DNA of 64,000 nucleotides, from positions 124,001 through 188,000 of the forward strand of contig NZ_VWPL01000002.1 of the NCBI RefSeq assembly GCF_008630065.1. Direction: 5' to 3'. This DNA is from Blastochloris sulfoviridis. GTDB taxonomy: Bacteria; Pseudomonadota; Alphaproteobacteria; Rhizobiales; Xanthobacteraceae. The notes under the pieces were generated by a model. The model was not told the DNA's origin and did not search any database. It worked only from the letters and a program-made list of their open reading frames with translations. Shown one piece after another: positions 45,425 through 54,172 of the stretch; within the stretch, counting starts at the first letter, position 1, and each line of letters opens with the position of its first letter. The translations under genes and the position numbers were made by a program.

Positions 45425-45955
45425 ATGTTCAAATGGGCGATCATGACCGCGTTCGCGGTCGGCGCGGCGGCAGTGTTCGTGGTCCAGGCCATCGATCCGG
45501 GCCAGCTCGGGTCGAGCGCGTCGCCCGGTCAGCCGGACCGGCCCGCCCGCGAGACGGCGGCCGGCTGCGAGGACCCCAAGCCCGAGCCGCTGTCGCTGCG
45601 CATGGATGGCAGCGGCCATGCCTGGGGCACGCTTCAGACCAAGGACGGCGAGATCCGCGTCGTCGTCGACACCGGCGCCTCGATGACCTCGCTGTCCGCC
45701 GAGGACGCCCGCAGGCTCGGCCTCGCGGCGCAAGATCCTAGGCGCAAGCAGGCGCGGTTCCAGACCGCCAATGGTGTGGTGATGGCCGAGCTCGACCGGC
45801 TGCTCAATGTCCGGCTCGGCCATCTGTGCGTCTATACGCTCGACGTGGCGGTGATGCCGCGTGGCGCGCTGAAGGGCAGCCTGCTGGGGATGAACTTCCT
45901 GCGCAAGATGCGCAAGGTCGAGGTCGGCCAGGGCCGCGTCGTCATCAGCCAGTGA
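45425..45955 (+). CDS. Retropepsin-like aspartic protease (TIGR02281 family)
   Basis: This 176-residue protein is membrane-anchored by its N-terminal helix ([20 protein letters not shown]). It has a single-domain aspartic protease fold with the active-site motif [13 protein letters not shown] at about residues 79-91. It also has the C-terminal [10 protein letters not shown] strand-loop typical of retroviral-type and TIGR02281 proteases. One DTGA per chain means it would work as a dimer. Substrate is unknown; in alphaproteobacteria such proteins are usually orphan. The GGGGAG before ATG 45425 supports the start. Confidence 0.88.
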   Translation: MFKWAIMTAFAVGAAAVFVVQAIDPGQLGSSASPGQPDRPARETAAGCEDPKPEPLSLRMDGSGHAWGTLQTKDGEIRVVVDTGASMTSLSAEDARRLGLAAQDPRRKQARFQTANGVVMAELDRLLNVRLGHLCVYTLDVAVMPRGALKGSLLGMNFLRKMRKVEVGQGRVVISQ

Positions 45956-46067
45956 GCGTGTCGGGATGGCGGCACGGCTGGACTTCGGCCGCATTCCGCA
46001 GCAAAGCTGCGGGCATTCACGCCCGTGCCGCTCCCCCGCCTCATTTGTTCGAGCGCAAGGATCTCCG

Positions 46068-47714
46068 ATGACGATTTCGCCCCTCGCCGGCAAGCCCGCG
46101 CCTGCCGATCTCCTGGTCGACCTCGCCCGCCTGGAGCGCGCCTATTACGACCGCGGGCCCGACATGGACGATCCCGCCCAGCGGGTCGCCTTCGGCACCA
46201 GCGGCCACCGCGGCAGCTCGCTCTCAGGCTCGTTCAACGAGGCGCACATCCTGGCGATCGCCCAGGCGATCTGCGACTATCGCGCGGGCCAGGGCATCGA
46301 TGGGCCGCTCTATCTCGGCAAGGACACCCACGCGCTTTCGGCGCCGGCCGAGCGCACCGCGCTGGAGGTGCTGGCCGCCAATGGCGTGAGCGTGGCGATC
46401 CAGCCCGGCCACGGCATCACCCCCACGCCGGCGGTCTCGCGCGCCATCCTGGTGCACAATCGCGGCCGCACGGATCACTTGGCCGACGGCATCGTCATCA
46501 CGCCTTCGCACAATCCGCCCGAGGACGGCGGCTTCAAGTACAACCCGCCGCACGGCGGCCCGGCCGACACCGACGCCACCAAATGGATCGAGGCGCGCGC
46601 CAATGCGCTGCTGCGCGAGGCCAATCGCGGCGTGAAGCGGGTTTCCTACGAGCGCGCGCTGAAGGCCGAAACCACGCATCAGTTCGATTTCGTCATGCCC
46701 TATGTCGACGATCTCGGCAGCGTGCTCGACATGGCGGCGATCCGCGCGGCCGGCCTCAAGCTCGCCGCCGATCCGCTGGGCGGCGCCGCCTTGCCCTATT
46801 GGGAGCCGATCAACGCCCGCTTCGGCCTCGACATCGACGTCGTCAACACCACGGTCGACGGCCGCTTCGCCTTCATGAGCGTCGACCATGACGGCAAGAT
46901 CCGCATGGATTGCTCCAGCCCCTACGCCATGGCCGGCCTGGTGCGGCTGAAGGATTCCTACCAGGTGGCGTTCGCCAACGACACCGACGCCGACCGCCAC
47001 GGCATCGTCACCCCCTCGGCCGGGCTGATGAACCCGAACCATTATCTGGCCGTGGCGATCCGCTACCTGCTCACCCACCGCCCCGATTGGCCGGCCGGGG
47101 CCGCGATCGGCAAGACGCTGGTGTCCTCCAGCATGATCGACCGGGTGGTGGCGAAGCTCGGGCGCAGGCTGGCCGAGGTGCCGGTCGGCTTCAAATGGTT
47201 CGTGGCGGGCCTGATCGACGGCTCGTTCGCCTTCGGCGGCGAGGAGAGCGCGGGCGCGAGCTTCCTGCGCCGCGACGGCACGGTGTGGACCACCGACAAG
47301 GACGGGCTGATCATGGACCTGCTCGCCGCCGAGATCACCGCGGTGACCGGCAAGGATCCCGGCGTGCACTACCAGGAACTGACGGCGGAGTTCGGCGCGC
47401 CGCTCTACACCCGCATCGACGCCCCGGCGACCCCGGACGAGAAGGCGCGGCTCGGAAAGCTGTCGCCGGCCGCGGTGACCGCGTCGGCGCTGGCGGGCGA
47501 TGCCATCACCGCCAAGCTCACCAACGCGCCGGGCAACGGCGCGGCGATCGGCGGCCTGAAAGTCACGACCGACGCCGGCTGGTTCGCGGCGCGGCCCTCG
47601 GGCACCGAGAACATCTACAAGATCTACGCCGAGAGCTTCCGCGACCAGAGCCATCTCGACGCCATCGTGTCGGAGGCGAAGGCCATCGTCGGCGCGGCGC
47701 TGGCGGGGGCGTGA
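46068..47714 (+). CDS. pgm: Phosphoglucomutase (alpha-D-glucose-phosphate specific)
   Basis: Pgm interconverts glucose-1-phosphate and glucose-6-phosphate, feeding UDP-glucose for glycogen and exopolysaccharide. The 548-residue length equals that of E. coli Pgm. The phosphoserine loop is [21 protein letters not shown] (Ser about 147), the metal-binding loop is [11 protein letters not shown], the sugar-binding loop includes GEESAGASF, and the phosphate-binding motif [16 protein letters not shown] is near the C-terminus. The start is ATG 46068, chosen because family similarity begins here; a longer upstream frame has no match. Confidence 0.96.
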   Translation: MTISPLAGKPAPADLLVDLARLERAYYDRGPDMDDPAQRVAFGTSGHRGSSLSGSFNEAHILAIAQAICDYRAGQGIDGPLYLGKDTHALSAPAERTALEVLAANGVSVAIQPGHGITPTPAVSRAILVHNRGRTDHLADGIVITPSHNPPEDGGFKYNPPHGGPADTDATKWIEARANALLREANRGVKRVSYERALKAETTHQFDFVMPYVDDLGSVLDMAAIRAAGLKLAADPLGGAALPYWEPINARFGLDIDVVNTTVDGRFAFMSVDHDGKIRMDCSSPYAMAGLVRLKDSYQVAFANDTDADRHGIVTPSAGLMNPNHYLAVAIRYLLTHRPDWPAGAAIGKTLVSSSMIDRVVAKLGRRLAEVPVGFKWFVAGLIDGSFAFGGEESAGASFLRRDGTVWTTDKDGLIMDLLAAEITAVTGKDPGVHYQELTAEFGAPLYTRIDAPATPDEKARLGKLSPAAVTASALAGDAITAKLTNAPGNGAAIGGLKVTTDAGWFAARPSGTENIYKIYAESFRDQSHLDAIVSEAKAIVGAALAGA

Positions 47715-47746
47715 TCTCTCCTTCCGCATGACGGAGGAGAGAGGAT

Positions 47747-47849
47747 GTCGTCCCGGACGGCGCGCAGCGCCGAGCCGGGACCGTTGGCAGGATAGAGCTC
47801 CCTTTCTGCACACGATCCCGACTCTCGCTGGCGCTCGGCCGGGATGACG
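47747..47849. repeat. Composite REP element (family A), copy 1
   Basis: The first palindrome GTCGTCCCGG...GAGCCGGGACCGT and the second ACGATCCCG...CTCGGCCGGGATGACG are separated by about 35 bases. The two halves are themselves inverted relative to each other, as in a BIME-like doublet. Confidence 0.8.
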
Positions 47850-47863
47850 AGGCTGCGGTTTTT

Positions 47864-47967
47864 GTCGTCCCGGACCGAGCGAAGCGAGGAGCCGGGACCG
47901 TCTTCCGGAAGGGGTGCCTTGTTCTGCAGACGATCCCGGGTCGTCGCTACGCGCCGCCCGGGATGAC
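47864..47967. repeat. Composite REP element (family A), copy 2
   Basis: GTCGTCCCGGACCGAGCGAAGCG...GAGCCGGGACCGT, a spacer, then ACGATCCCGGGTCGTCG...CGCCCGGGATGAC. It has the same order and spacing as the copy at 47747 and the copy at 49635. Confidence 0.8.
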
Positions 47968-48053
47968 ACTGCGCAGGTTTGCGCTGCCATCGATCCGTCC
48001 GAAACGGCGGTGTATACGGGCCAAAGCGCAGCCTCCGGTCATGCAGGGTCCCG

Positions 48054-49553
48054 ATGTATCCCATTCCTCAGCCCGCTCTCACGCCCAACAGCCTCGCCTA
48101 TGAGTCGCGTCCGCTGGTGAAGCCCACCGGCTTTCGCGAATACGACGCGCGCTGGCTGTTCGAGAAAGAGATCAACCTGATGGGCGTGCAGGCGCTGGGC
48201 TTGGGCCTCGGCACCTTCATCCGCCGCAGCGGCGTGCGCCCCGAGATCGTGGTCGGCCACGATTTCCGCAGCTACTCGTCGTCGATCAAGTATGCGCTCA
48301 TCTCCGGCCTGATGGCGGCGGGGATGAAGGTGCACGACATCGGGCTTGCGCTGTCGCCGATGGCCTATTTCGCCCAGTTCGCGCTCGACGTGCCGTGCGT
48401 GGCGATGGTCACCGCCTCGCACAACGACAATGGCTGGACCGGCGTGAAGATGGGGATGGAGCGGCCGCTGACCTTCGGCCCCGACGAGATGGCGCGGCTG
48501 CGCGACATCGTGCTGGCCGCCGATTTCGACCTTGCGCCGTCCGGCGGCTATGTGTTCGTGCCCGACTTCGCCGAGCACTACATCGCCGACCTGCTGGAGC
48601 GCCCGAAGCTCACCCGCCGGCTCAAGGTGGTGTGCGCCTGCGGCAACGGCACGGCCGGCGCCTTCGCGCCGCGGGTGCTGGAGGGATTGGGCTGCGAGGT
48701 GGTGCCGCTCGATGTCGAGCTCGACCACACCTTTCCGCGCTACAATCCCAATCCCGAAGACATGAAGATGCTGCACGCCATCGCCGATACGGTGCGGGCG
48801 TCGGGCGCCGATGTCGGGCTCGGCTTCGACGGCGATGGCGACCGCTGCGGCGTGGTCGACGACCGGGGCGAGGAGATCTTCGCCGACAAGGTCGGCGTCA
48901 TGCTGGCGCGCGACCTCTCGGCGATCCACCAGGGCGCGACCTTCGTGGTCGACGTCAAATCGACCGGCCTCTACGCCACCGACCCGGTGCTGAAGGCCAA
49001 TGGCGTCAAGGCCGACTACTGGAAGACCGGCCACTCCTACATCAAGCGTCGCGTTTCCGAGCTCAAGGCGCTCGCCGGTTTCGAGAAGAGCGGGCATTTC
49101 TTCTTCGGTGCGCCGGTCGGCCGCGGCTATGATGACGGCCTGGTGTCGGCGATCGCGGTTCTCGACATGCTCGACCGCAATCCCGGCCGCTCGCTGTCGG
49201 CGCTCAAGACCGCGCTGCCCAAGACGTGGTCGTCGCCGACCATGTCGCCGCACTGCGACGACGAGGTGAAGTATCGCGTGGTCGAGGCGGTGGTGGCGCA
49301 TTTTGCCTCGGCGAAGGCGAATGGCGAGCCCGTTGCCGGCCAGCCGATCCGCGACCTCAACACCGTCAATGGCGTGCGGGTCACGGTCGAGGACGGCACC
49401 TGGGGCCTGGTGCGCGCCTCCTCCAACAAGCCCGAGCTGGTGGTGGTGGTGGAAAGCCCAGTTTCGGAGCCGCGCATGCGCGAGATGTTCGCCGCGCTGG
49501 ATGGCGTGCTGCGCGACCACCCCGACGTCGGCGCCTACAATCAGACGATCTGA
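48054..49553 (+). CDS. Phosphomannomutase/phosphoglucomutase (AlgC/ManB type)
   Basis: The 499-residue enzyme moves phosphate between C1 and C6 of mannose or glucose phosphates, leading to GDP-mannose or UDP-glucose. The phosphoserine loop is TASHNDNGWTGVKMG (Ser about 122), the metal loop is GFDGDGDRCGVVDD (Asp 259, 261, 263), the sugar-binding loop has FEKSGHFFFGAP, and the phosphate loop is VRASSNKPELVVVVE. That loop keeps RASSN where Pgm has RPSGT, as in phosphomannomutases. Start ATG 48054 has AGGG about 5 bases upstream. Two adjacent hexose-phosphate mutases with different specificity suggest surface-polysaccharide supply. Confidence 0.92.
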   Translation: MYPIPQPALTPNSLAYESRPLVKPTGFREYDARWLFEKEINLMGVQALGLGLGTFIRRSGVRPEIVVGHDFRSYSSSIKYALISGLMAAGMKVHDIGLALSPMAYFAQFALDVPCVAMVTASHNDNGWTGVKMGMERPLTFGPDEMARLRDIVLAADFDLAPSGGYVFVPDFAEHYIADLLERPKLTRRLKVVCACGNGTAGAFAPRVLEGLGCEVVPLDVELDHTFPRYNPNPEDMKMLHAIADTVRASGADVGLGFDGDGDRCGVVDDRGEEIFADKVGVMLARDLSAIHQGATFVVDVKSTGLYATDPVLKANGVKADYWKTGHSYIKRRVSELKALAGFEKSGHFFFGAPVGRGYDDGLVSAIAVLDMLDRNPGRSLSALKTALPKTWSSPTMSPHCDDEVKYRVVEAVVAHFASAKANGEPVAGQPIRDLNTVNGVRVTVEDGTWGLVRASSNKPELVVVVESPVSEPRMREMFAALDGVLRDHPDVGAYNQTI

Positions 49554-49620
49554 GCATTCTCCGCAAGAAATGGGTGCCGGTTCTGCGAACGAGAATGCGA
49601 CAGCTCAAAGACTCTGAACG
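49552..49620 (-). repeat. Dispersed repeat, family B
   Basis: GAGCATTCTCCGCAAGAAATGGGTGCCGGTTCTGCGAACGAGAATGCG...CTCAAAGACTCTGAAC starts inside the stop region of the mutase gene. It is a diverged inverted copy relative to 23663-23752 and is close to 60191-60330. Confidence 0.7.
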
Positions 49621-49634
49621 CTGGCCGCGCGTTT

Positions 49635-49741
49635 CGTCGGCCCGGCCAAGCGAAGCGCGAGCCGGGACCGTTTGCAGGAAGGTGACCCTTCCGGATGACG
49701 ATCCCGGGTCTCACGGCTTCGCCGTTCGCCCGGGATGACGA
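49635..49741. repeat. Composite REP element (family A)
   Basis: CGTCGGCCCGGCC...GAGCCGGGACCGT, a spacer, then GACGATCCCGGGTCTCACGGCTTCGCCGTTCGCCCGGGATGACG. It lies directly after the family B copy in the gap between the mutase and the minus-strand pilus genes. Confidence 0.8.
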
Positions 49742-49773
49742 ACGACGCGAGGCCCTGCGCACTGGCGGCCTTC

Positions 49774-50370
49774 TTAGCTGCGCGAGCGCATATAGACCTT
49801 GTCTTCCAGGTTGAACGATCCGGTCAGAACGTAGCCGATGGTCGGCGTGTAGACATAGGTGGTCTCGCCCATCAGCCAGTAGGTCGTCTTGGTGGTGTCG
49901 GCGAGGCCCGTCGGCACGGCGACCGTGCTGCCGGGTGCGCGCTCCGAGCCGCGCCGGGCGCGGCTCCATTTCACCGTGGCGATGCCGGTCTTGTCGACGG
50001 CGAGGCAGCTCACAACCACCTTCAGTTCGGCGGCCGAGTAGGGCGATATCACCGCATCCGTGACGTCGAGCAGGCCGGCGATCTTCGCTTCCTCGGGCGT
50101 CGGCGCGGCGGTGTTCCAGCATCCGGGCACGGTCTTGGTGGCGTCGCTCGGCTGCGGTGTGCGCAACTGGGACGAGAGGTCCGCGATCGCGCGGGCCGTC
50201 TGCGAGGTCTTGCGGTCGATGGTGAGGAGCTGGCCCACTTCGACGGCGCCGAAGAACAGCGACAGCATGAAGGGCGCGATCAGGGTGAATTCGATGATGG
50301 CCACGGCGCGGCGCGTCCGGCCGAACCGGCGAAGGCGCCGCAGGAGAGGAGCTTTGCGGGTGGTGCTCAT
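49774..50370 (-). CDS. TadE/TadG-like pilus assembly pseudopilin
   Basis: The 198-residue protein has the TadE-like N-terminus: basic residues (RRLRRFGRTRRAVA), then IIEFTLIAPFMLSLFFGAVEVGQLLTI. This carries the E-F and hydrophobic helix of TadE/TadG pseudopilins that TadV/CpaA processes. The C-terminal 150 residues are periplasmic with two Cys. TadE and TadF/G are minor pilins required for Flp pilus formation. At 198 residues it is much shorter than classic TadG, so TadF-like naming is equally possible. It overlaps the upstream pseudopilin gene by one base. Confidence 0.8.
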   Translation of the reverse strand: MSTTRKAPLLRRLRRFGRTRRAVAIIEFTLIAPFMLSLFFGAVEVGQLLTIDRKTSQTARAIADLSSQLRTPQPSDATKTVPGCWNTAAPTPEEAKIAGLLDVTDAVISPYSAAELKVVVSCLAVDKTGIATVKWSRARRGSERAPGSTVAVPTGLADTTKTTYWLMGETTYVYTPTIGYVLTGSFNLEDKVYMRSRS

Positions 50371-50978
50371 CAGGGCGTACCCGGTGCGGCATAGGGCTCG
50401 TTGGTGAACACCAACGTCGAAACCAGAAGGCGCTTGCCGTTGGCGAGGTCGGCGAGGTCGAAACGGAGACCAGGAAAGAGGAAGCGGGCCAGTATGGGGT
50501 ACTGGTAGAGCGCGCGCACAATCACGACGCTGCCGGCGCTGCCGGGATCCCAGTCGTTGCCGGTGGCGGTGACATTGCCGGCGCCGTCGGTTGGTTTCGG
50601 CAGGTCGGGCACGCCGCTGGTCGAGGATTTCACGTCGATCAGCACGCCGTTGTCGCAGTCGATCAGGGCGACCACGTTCGCGCAGAGAGCCTTCTTGAAC
50701 TGCTCCCTGCTGAGGCCCTGCGTCTGCGCCTGCCCGGTCAGGATCAGCCGTCCCGCTTCGGTGGTGGCGGTGTCGAGCTGCATGCTGGCGAGCTGCACCA
50801 GCCCGGTTTCCAGGATCGCAAGCATCAGGCCGAGAAACAGCGGCCCGATCAGCCCAAACTCGACGGCGGTCGCGCCCTGCTCGCTCGCCGTCAGCCGGCG
50901 AACGGTTCGCCAGCCGCAGATCCGCGCCGCGGCGTATGCGAAGGATTGTCGCCAGCCCGGCCTGTCTGCCAACGTCAT
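50370..50978 (-). CDS. tadE: TadE-like pseudopilin
   Basis: The 202-residue protein has the pseudopilin N-terminus after 30 residues: ASEQGATAVEFGLIGPLFLGLMLAILETGLV, with the G-A-T-A-V-E-F motif of Flp-type prepilins (cleavage after Gly, Glu at +5). The rest is a periplasmic domain ending TNEPYAAPGTP. Two adjacent TadE-like genes are normal in tad loci. ATG 50978 has GGAGCGGAAAAG upstream. It is the first gene of a minus-strand pair in front of the CpaC-N-like gene. Confidence 0.85.
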   Translation of the reverse strand: MTLADRPGWRQSFAYAAARICGWRTVRRLTASEQGATAVEFGLIGPLFLGLMLAILETGLVQLASMQLDTATTEAGRLILTGQAQTQGLSREQFKKALCANVVALIDCDNGVLIDVKSSTSGVPDLPKPTDGAGNVTATGNDWDPGSAGSVVIVRALYQYPILARFLFPGLRFDLADLANGKRLLVSTLVFTNEPYAAPGTP

Positions 50979-51147
50979 CTTTTCCGCTCCGCCTCAATTG
51001 GACGTTGCCGGACGCTATCGCAGGGCCGTTGATATCGGGTTAGGGGCAGGCCGCAAATGCCGGGGGTGCGGTCAAGACTTCGTCAAGCATGCCGGCGCGG
51101 GACGTATCCGGGTTCGGGGATCGCGAAGGGACCGTCCGGAAACCGCA

Positions 51148-51633
51148 TCACTGCGCCGTGCCGCCGCCGGCCAGCTTGTTGCGGTCCTCGGCCTGCTTCT
51201 TCATGTTGTCGAAATAGTCCTTGGAGTCGCCGAGCACGATGGTGCCTTCGCAGCGCGGGGCGCAGGCATAGGTCAGGCGGTCCATCGCCTTGCCGCCGCG
51301 AAACACGGTCACGGTGCTGTTGCGCGGCGCCACCACGTTGACCAGATGCTCCGCGACGGTCCTGCCCTTGGCGTCGAGCATCATGAGATTGGTCAGGCCG
51401 TAGCCCTTGCCGGTCACCACCATCAGCGAGCCGTTCTGGGTGGTGGCGTCGGCGATCGCCGGGTTGCCGACCACGATGGTGGAGACGTCCGCCGGCAGCG
51501 GCAGCACGCGCGCCTGGTCCAGCACCACGGTCATCGTCTCGGTAGCCTGCGCCGTGCCTGAGACGGCCAGCGGCGCAGCGGCCGCCAGGCCGGTCGCCAT
51601 GATGGCCCAGGCGAGAGCATGGATACGGCGCAT
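51148..51633 (-). CDS. Secreted stand-alone CpaC N-terminal-domain-like protein
   Basis: This 161-residue protein has a signal peptide (IHALAWAIMATGLAAAAPLAVSG) and one domain that aligns with the N-terminal domain of the CpaC secretin encoded at 54173. Compare IVVGNPAIADATT here with VLVANPAVANAVV there, and GLTNLMMLDAKGR with GQTNVVFFDDEGR. This fits the pilus-assembly N-terminal domain family. The C-terminal 50 residues (CAPRCEGTIVLGDSKDYFDN) are unique and contain two Cys. It may pair with or cap the secretin. The start ATG 51633 begins the signal peptide. Confidence 0.8.
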   Translation of the reverse strand: MRRIHALAWAIMATGLAAAAPLAVSGTAQATETMTVVLDQARVLPLPADVSTIVVGNPAIADATTQNGSLMVVTGKGYGLTNLMMLDAKGRTVAEHLVNVVAPRNSTVTVFRGGKAMDRLTYACAPRCEGTIVLGDSKDYFDNMKKQAEDRNKLAGGGTAQ

Positions 51634-51905
51634 GGCGGCCCTCCCGATCGAACCGCGCGGGCGAGACCCGCACGTGCGGCGAGATTGAGCCGAAAATGGT
51701 GAAGAAAGTCCGAACGGCGACCACGGCCGGCGGCTACCGGCAGGCTGTCGCGCCGCCGGAAAGCTTGCCTTAACCACGCCACGCATTTGCCGCGGGCGAA
51801 CCGATGGCGACAATTTGAGTTAATCCGCCGTGAAACGGCCGACGACTAGCATTCGCGCACGCGGCGCCATGGCGCCGCGAAGAACAATTACGTGTGGAGC
51901 GTGTC

Positions 51906-52055
51906 GTGAGGAGTCTCATCGTGCGTTTTTGGCGGGACGAGCGGGCGGTGGTGGCGGCCGAATACGGTTGGGTCGCCGCCGGGCTGTCGGTGGCGACACT
52001 CGTCGCCGCCCTGGCCATCGCGGCCCGGATCGAGCGGGCGGCGCCGCTGTGGTGA
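51906..52055 (+). CDS. Atypical small Flp-type pilin paralogue, 49 residues
   Basis: A GTG-start gene (GGAG 5 bases upstream) encodes VRSLIVRFWRDERAVVAAEYG followed by the hydrophobic segment WVAAGLSVATLVAALAIAA and a short basic end. It aligns with the Flp pilin at 52282 through AAEYGWVAAGLSV against AIEYGLIAAGIAV, keeping Glu +5 and Tyr +6. It lacks the Gly before the cleavage site (Ala instead) and the longer C-terminus. GTG 51921 is an alternative start. It lies 226 bases upstream of flp on the same strand. It may be a minor pilin or a decayed copy. Confidence 0.7.
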   Translation: MRSLIVRFWRDERAVVAAEYGWVAAGLSVATLVAALAIAARIERAAPLW

Positions 52056-52281
52056 GACGCAGCGGAAGCTGTGCTTCGGCAATTCCCAAGATTCGAGAGA
52101 TCTGGATCAGCATCGGTTAACCCTGAGGTGGCCAACGACTGTTGCGGGTGGGTTCACCGATCAGTTTAACCGGATAGAAAGAGGCGGTGGCTTAAGGTCC
52201 AACCCGATCCCGAGAGACCGGAATGACAACGGTTATCGGGTCGTGCGCAGACAGACACCTGTGGACCAAAGGATAGTGACC

Positions 52282-52452
52282 ATGAAGACTTTCGCGCGTT
52301 TTGTGAAGGACGAGTCGGGCGCCACCGCCATCGAATACGGCCTGATCGCCGCGGGCATCGCGGTCGTCATCATCGCCGCCGTGCAGTTGGCCGGTGACAA
52401 CCTGCTGCTGACTTGGCAGCGTATTGCGGCCGCCGTCGCTCCGCAGGGCTGA
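52282..52452 (+). CDS. flp: Flp/Fap major pilin subunit
   Basis: The 56-residue prepilin has the type IVb leader MKTFARFVKDESG, the cleavage site SG/ATAIEYGLIAAG and a hydrophobic core IAVVIIAAVQLA, with C-terminal LLLTWQRIAAAVAPQG. The mature pilin forms thin, sticky Flp pili for attachment. AAGGA lies about 9 bases before ATG 52282. It is followed by a strong hairpin (52478-52499), which should keep pilin transcript levels above those of the downstream assembly genes. The 226-base region upstream is long and low in GC near TTAACC motifs. Confidence 0.93.
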   Translation: MKTFARFVKDESGATAIEYGLIAAGIAVVIIAAVQLAGDNLLLTWQRIAAAVAPQG

Positions 52453-52477
52453 CGCTTCGCAACGAGTTTGCAGATGG

Positions 52478-52499
52478 GGCCCCGGCATCGTCCGGGGCC
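52478..52499 (+). terminator. Hairpin after flp, likely partial terminator
   Basis: GGCCCCGG (52478-52485) pairs with CCGGGGCC (52492-52499) across a six-base loop. TCTTGCG follows. Its place between pilin and peptidase genes fits transcription attenuation. Confidence 0.6.
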
Positions 52500-52659
52500 T
52501 CTTGCGTTGGGGGTGGCGGCAACGGAGCGTTTAGGCCGGTTGCATATATAGACGGCCATGGATCGTTCGCCGCGAGCACAGCGGCGGGGCCGCGCGCTGC
52601 CGCTGACTTGGTCCGGACGTCTTGCAGATGCGGCCGCGGCCTGCGGCGAGGAGGTGGGC

Positions 52660-53166
52660 ATGAGCGCGATGATGGTGGTGCAGTTGGTGTTCCCGCTGGC
52701 GATGGCGTTCGCGGCCGCGAGCGATCTTCTCACCATGCGCATCTCCAACAAGGTGTCGCTGGCCTTGGTCGCCGGTTTCGCGCTGGCCGCGCTGGGCGCC
52801 GGCCTGCCGCTGGCGGCGATCGGCTGGCACCTCGCGGCCGCCGCTTTGGTGTTCGCGGTGTGCTTCGGCTTCTTTGCCGCCGGCTGGATGGGCGGCGGCG
52901 ATGCCAAGCTCGCCTCGGCCACCGCGCTGTGGCTGGGCTGGAGCCACGTTCTCGACTACGCGGTCAGCGCGTCGCTGCTCGGGGGGCTGCTGACGCTCGT
53001 GCTGCTGTCGGCGCGGGCGGTGCCGCTGCCGGCGATGCTGATGCGGCAGGACTGGGTGGCGCGGCTGCATTGCGCCAAGACCGGCATTCCCTATGGCATT
53101 GCGCTCGCCGCCGCCGGGCTTCTCGTCTATCCCAACACGGCGTGGATGACGGCTCTGCAACCATAA
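52660..53166 (+). CDS. cpaA: Prepilin peptidase CpaA/TadV
   Basis: The 168-residue A24 aspartyl peptidase cleaves Flp and TadE-type prepilins at the inner membrane. It has six hydrophobic segments and the two catalytic Asp: D in MAFAAASDLLTMRISN (about residue 21) and D in GGGDAKLASATALWLG. The ATG at 52660 has GGAGG 6 bases upstream; the longer upstream frame is not supported. It lacks the methylase domain found in type IVa PilD, as usual for TadV. Confidence 0.93.
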   Translation: MSAMMVVQLVFPLAMAFAAASDLLTMRISNKVSLALVAGFALAALGAGLPLAAIGWHLAAAALVFAVCFGFFAAGWMGGGDAKLASATALWLGWSHVLDYAVSASLLGGLLTLVLLSARAVPLPAMLMRQDWVARLHCAKTGIPYGIALAAAGLLVYPNTAWMTALQP

Positions 53167-53324
53167 AGAGCGCTATTAAAATATTTCTCGCATAAGTTTC
53201 AAGATGCGCCGCGCCTCGGGCCCCGCAACCAAAGCACGCATTCAGACGATCCGACAACTCAAAGAGATATTTCTGAATAATCGTTGCGATTTGTTAATCG
53301 GCTTTCTCAGGTGGTGAACGACGG

Positions 53325-53339
53325 TTAACCATAAATTGA
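53325..53339 (+). promoter_or_regulatory. CtrA-like box upstream of cpaB
   Basis: TTAACCATAAATTGA matches TTAA-N7-TTAA with one mismatch (TTGA for TTAA) and keeps the CC after the first half. It lies 64 bases upstream of cpaB. In Caulobacter, pilA and parts of the cpa cluster are CtrA-controlled. Confidence 0.5.
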
Positions 53340-53402
53340 CCATTCCCTGATCAAATCCGCCATCGATCCAGCCGTCTGGCCGGGTCGATCAGGGAAGACG
53401 TC

Positions 53403-54155
53403 ATGAAAAGCGCTCGAGTCGTGGTTCTGCTCATCGCGCTCGGAGCGGGGGGCGTGGCCGCGCTGCTGGCCACCAGATCCAAGGCCCCGGCTCCGGTTGC
53501 CGCGCCGGTCAAGACGATCGACACGGTCGAGGTGCTGATCGCGCACGCCGACATCGGTACCGGCAATGTCGTCAAGCCGGCCGACATCGCCTGGGAAGCC
53601 TGGCCGGCCGCCGCCGCCGGGGCACATTTCATCACCCGCGCCCAGAAGCCCAACGCGCCCGAGGTGCTGGCCGGGGCGATCGCCCGCACGCCCTTCCTGA
53701 AGGGCGAGCCCATTCGCGAATCCAAGCTGATCAAGGCCGATGGGTCGGGCTTCATGGCGGCGATGCTGCCGGCCGGCATGCGCGCCATCTCGGTGGAGAT
53801 TTCGCCGGAGACCGGCGCCGCCGGCTTCATCCTGCCGAACGACCGCGTCGATGTGATCCTCACCAAGAAGGGCGGCGGCGACAGGAACGAGAGCCAAGCC
53901 GAGACCGTCCTGACCAATGTGCGGGTGCTCGCCATCGACCAGACCATCGAAGAGAAGAACGGCGAGAAGGTCGTGGTCGGCAAGACGGCGACGCTGGAGC
54001 TCAGCGGTAGGCAGACCGAGATCCTGGCCCAGGCGCGCCAGAGCGGACATCTCTCCCTGGCGCTGCGCTCGCTTGCCGATGCCAACGATCAGGAACCGGT
54101 GCGCACCGGCGTGACGATCGTCCGCTTCGGCGCCGCATCCACAGCGCCGCGTTGA
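53403..54155 (+). CDS. cpaB: Flp pilus assembly protein CpaB
   Basis: CpaB is a periplasmic protein that helps stabilise the secretin. The 250-residue protein has an N-terminal anchor (ARVVVLLIALGAGGVAALLA). A SAF-like domain follows (VEVLIAHADIGTGNVVKPADIAWEAWP), then a second conserved part (SVEISPETGAAGFILPNDRVDVILTKKG). The stop is 17 bases upstream of the CpaC ATG. The ATG at 53403 sits 64 bases after a CtrA-like box, the probable start of the assembly operon. Confidence 0.93.
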   Translation: MKSARVVVLLIALGAGGVAALLATRSKAPAPVAAPVKTIDTVEVLIAHADIGTGNVVKPADIAWEAWPAAAAGAHFITRAQKPNAPEVLAGAIARTPFLKGEPIRESKLIKADGSGFMAAMLPAGMRAISVEISPETGAAGFILPNDRVDVILTKKGGGDRNESQAETVLTNVRVLAIDQTIEEKNGEKVVVGKTATLELSGRQTEILAQARQSGHLSLALRSLADANDQEPVRTGVTIVRFGAASTAPR

Positions 54156-54172
54156 AGATCGAGGGGCGGGTC

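Larger units (their letters stand above)
47715..48053. other. Intergenic region filled by two composite REP elements
   Basis: Two copies of the family A composite lie head to tail, at 47747-47849 and 47864-47967. Together they take up most of the gap between the two mutase genes. About 85 bases before ATG 48054 remain for a promoter, which was not identified. Confidence 0.75.
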
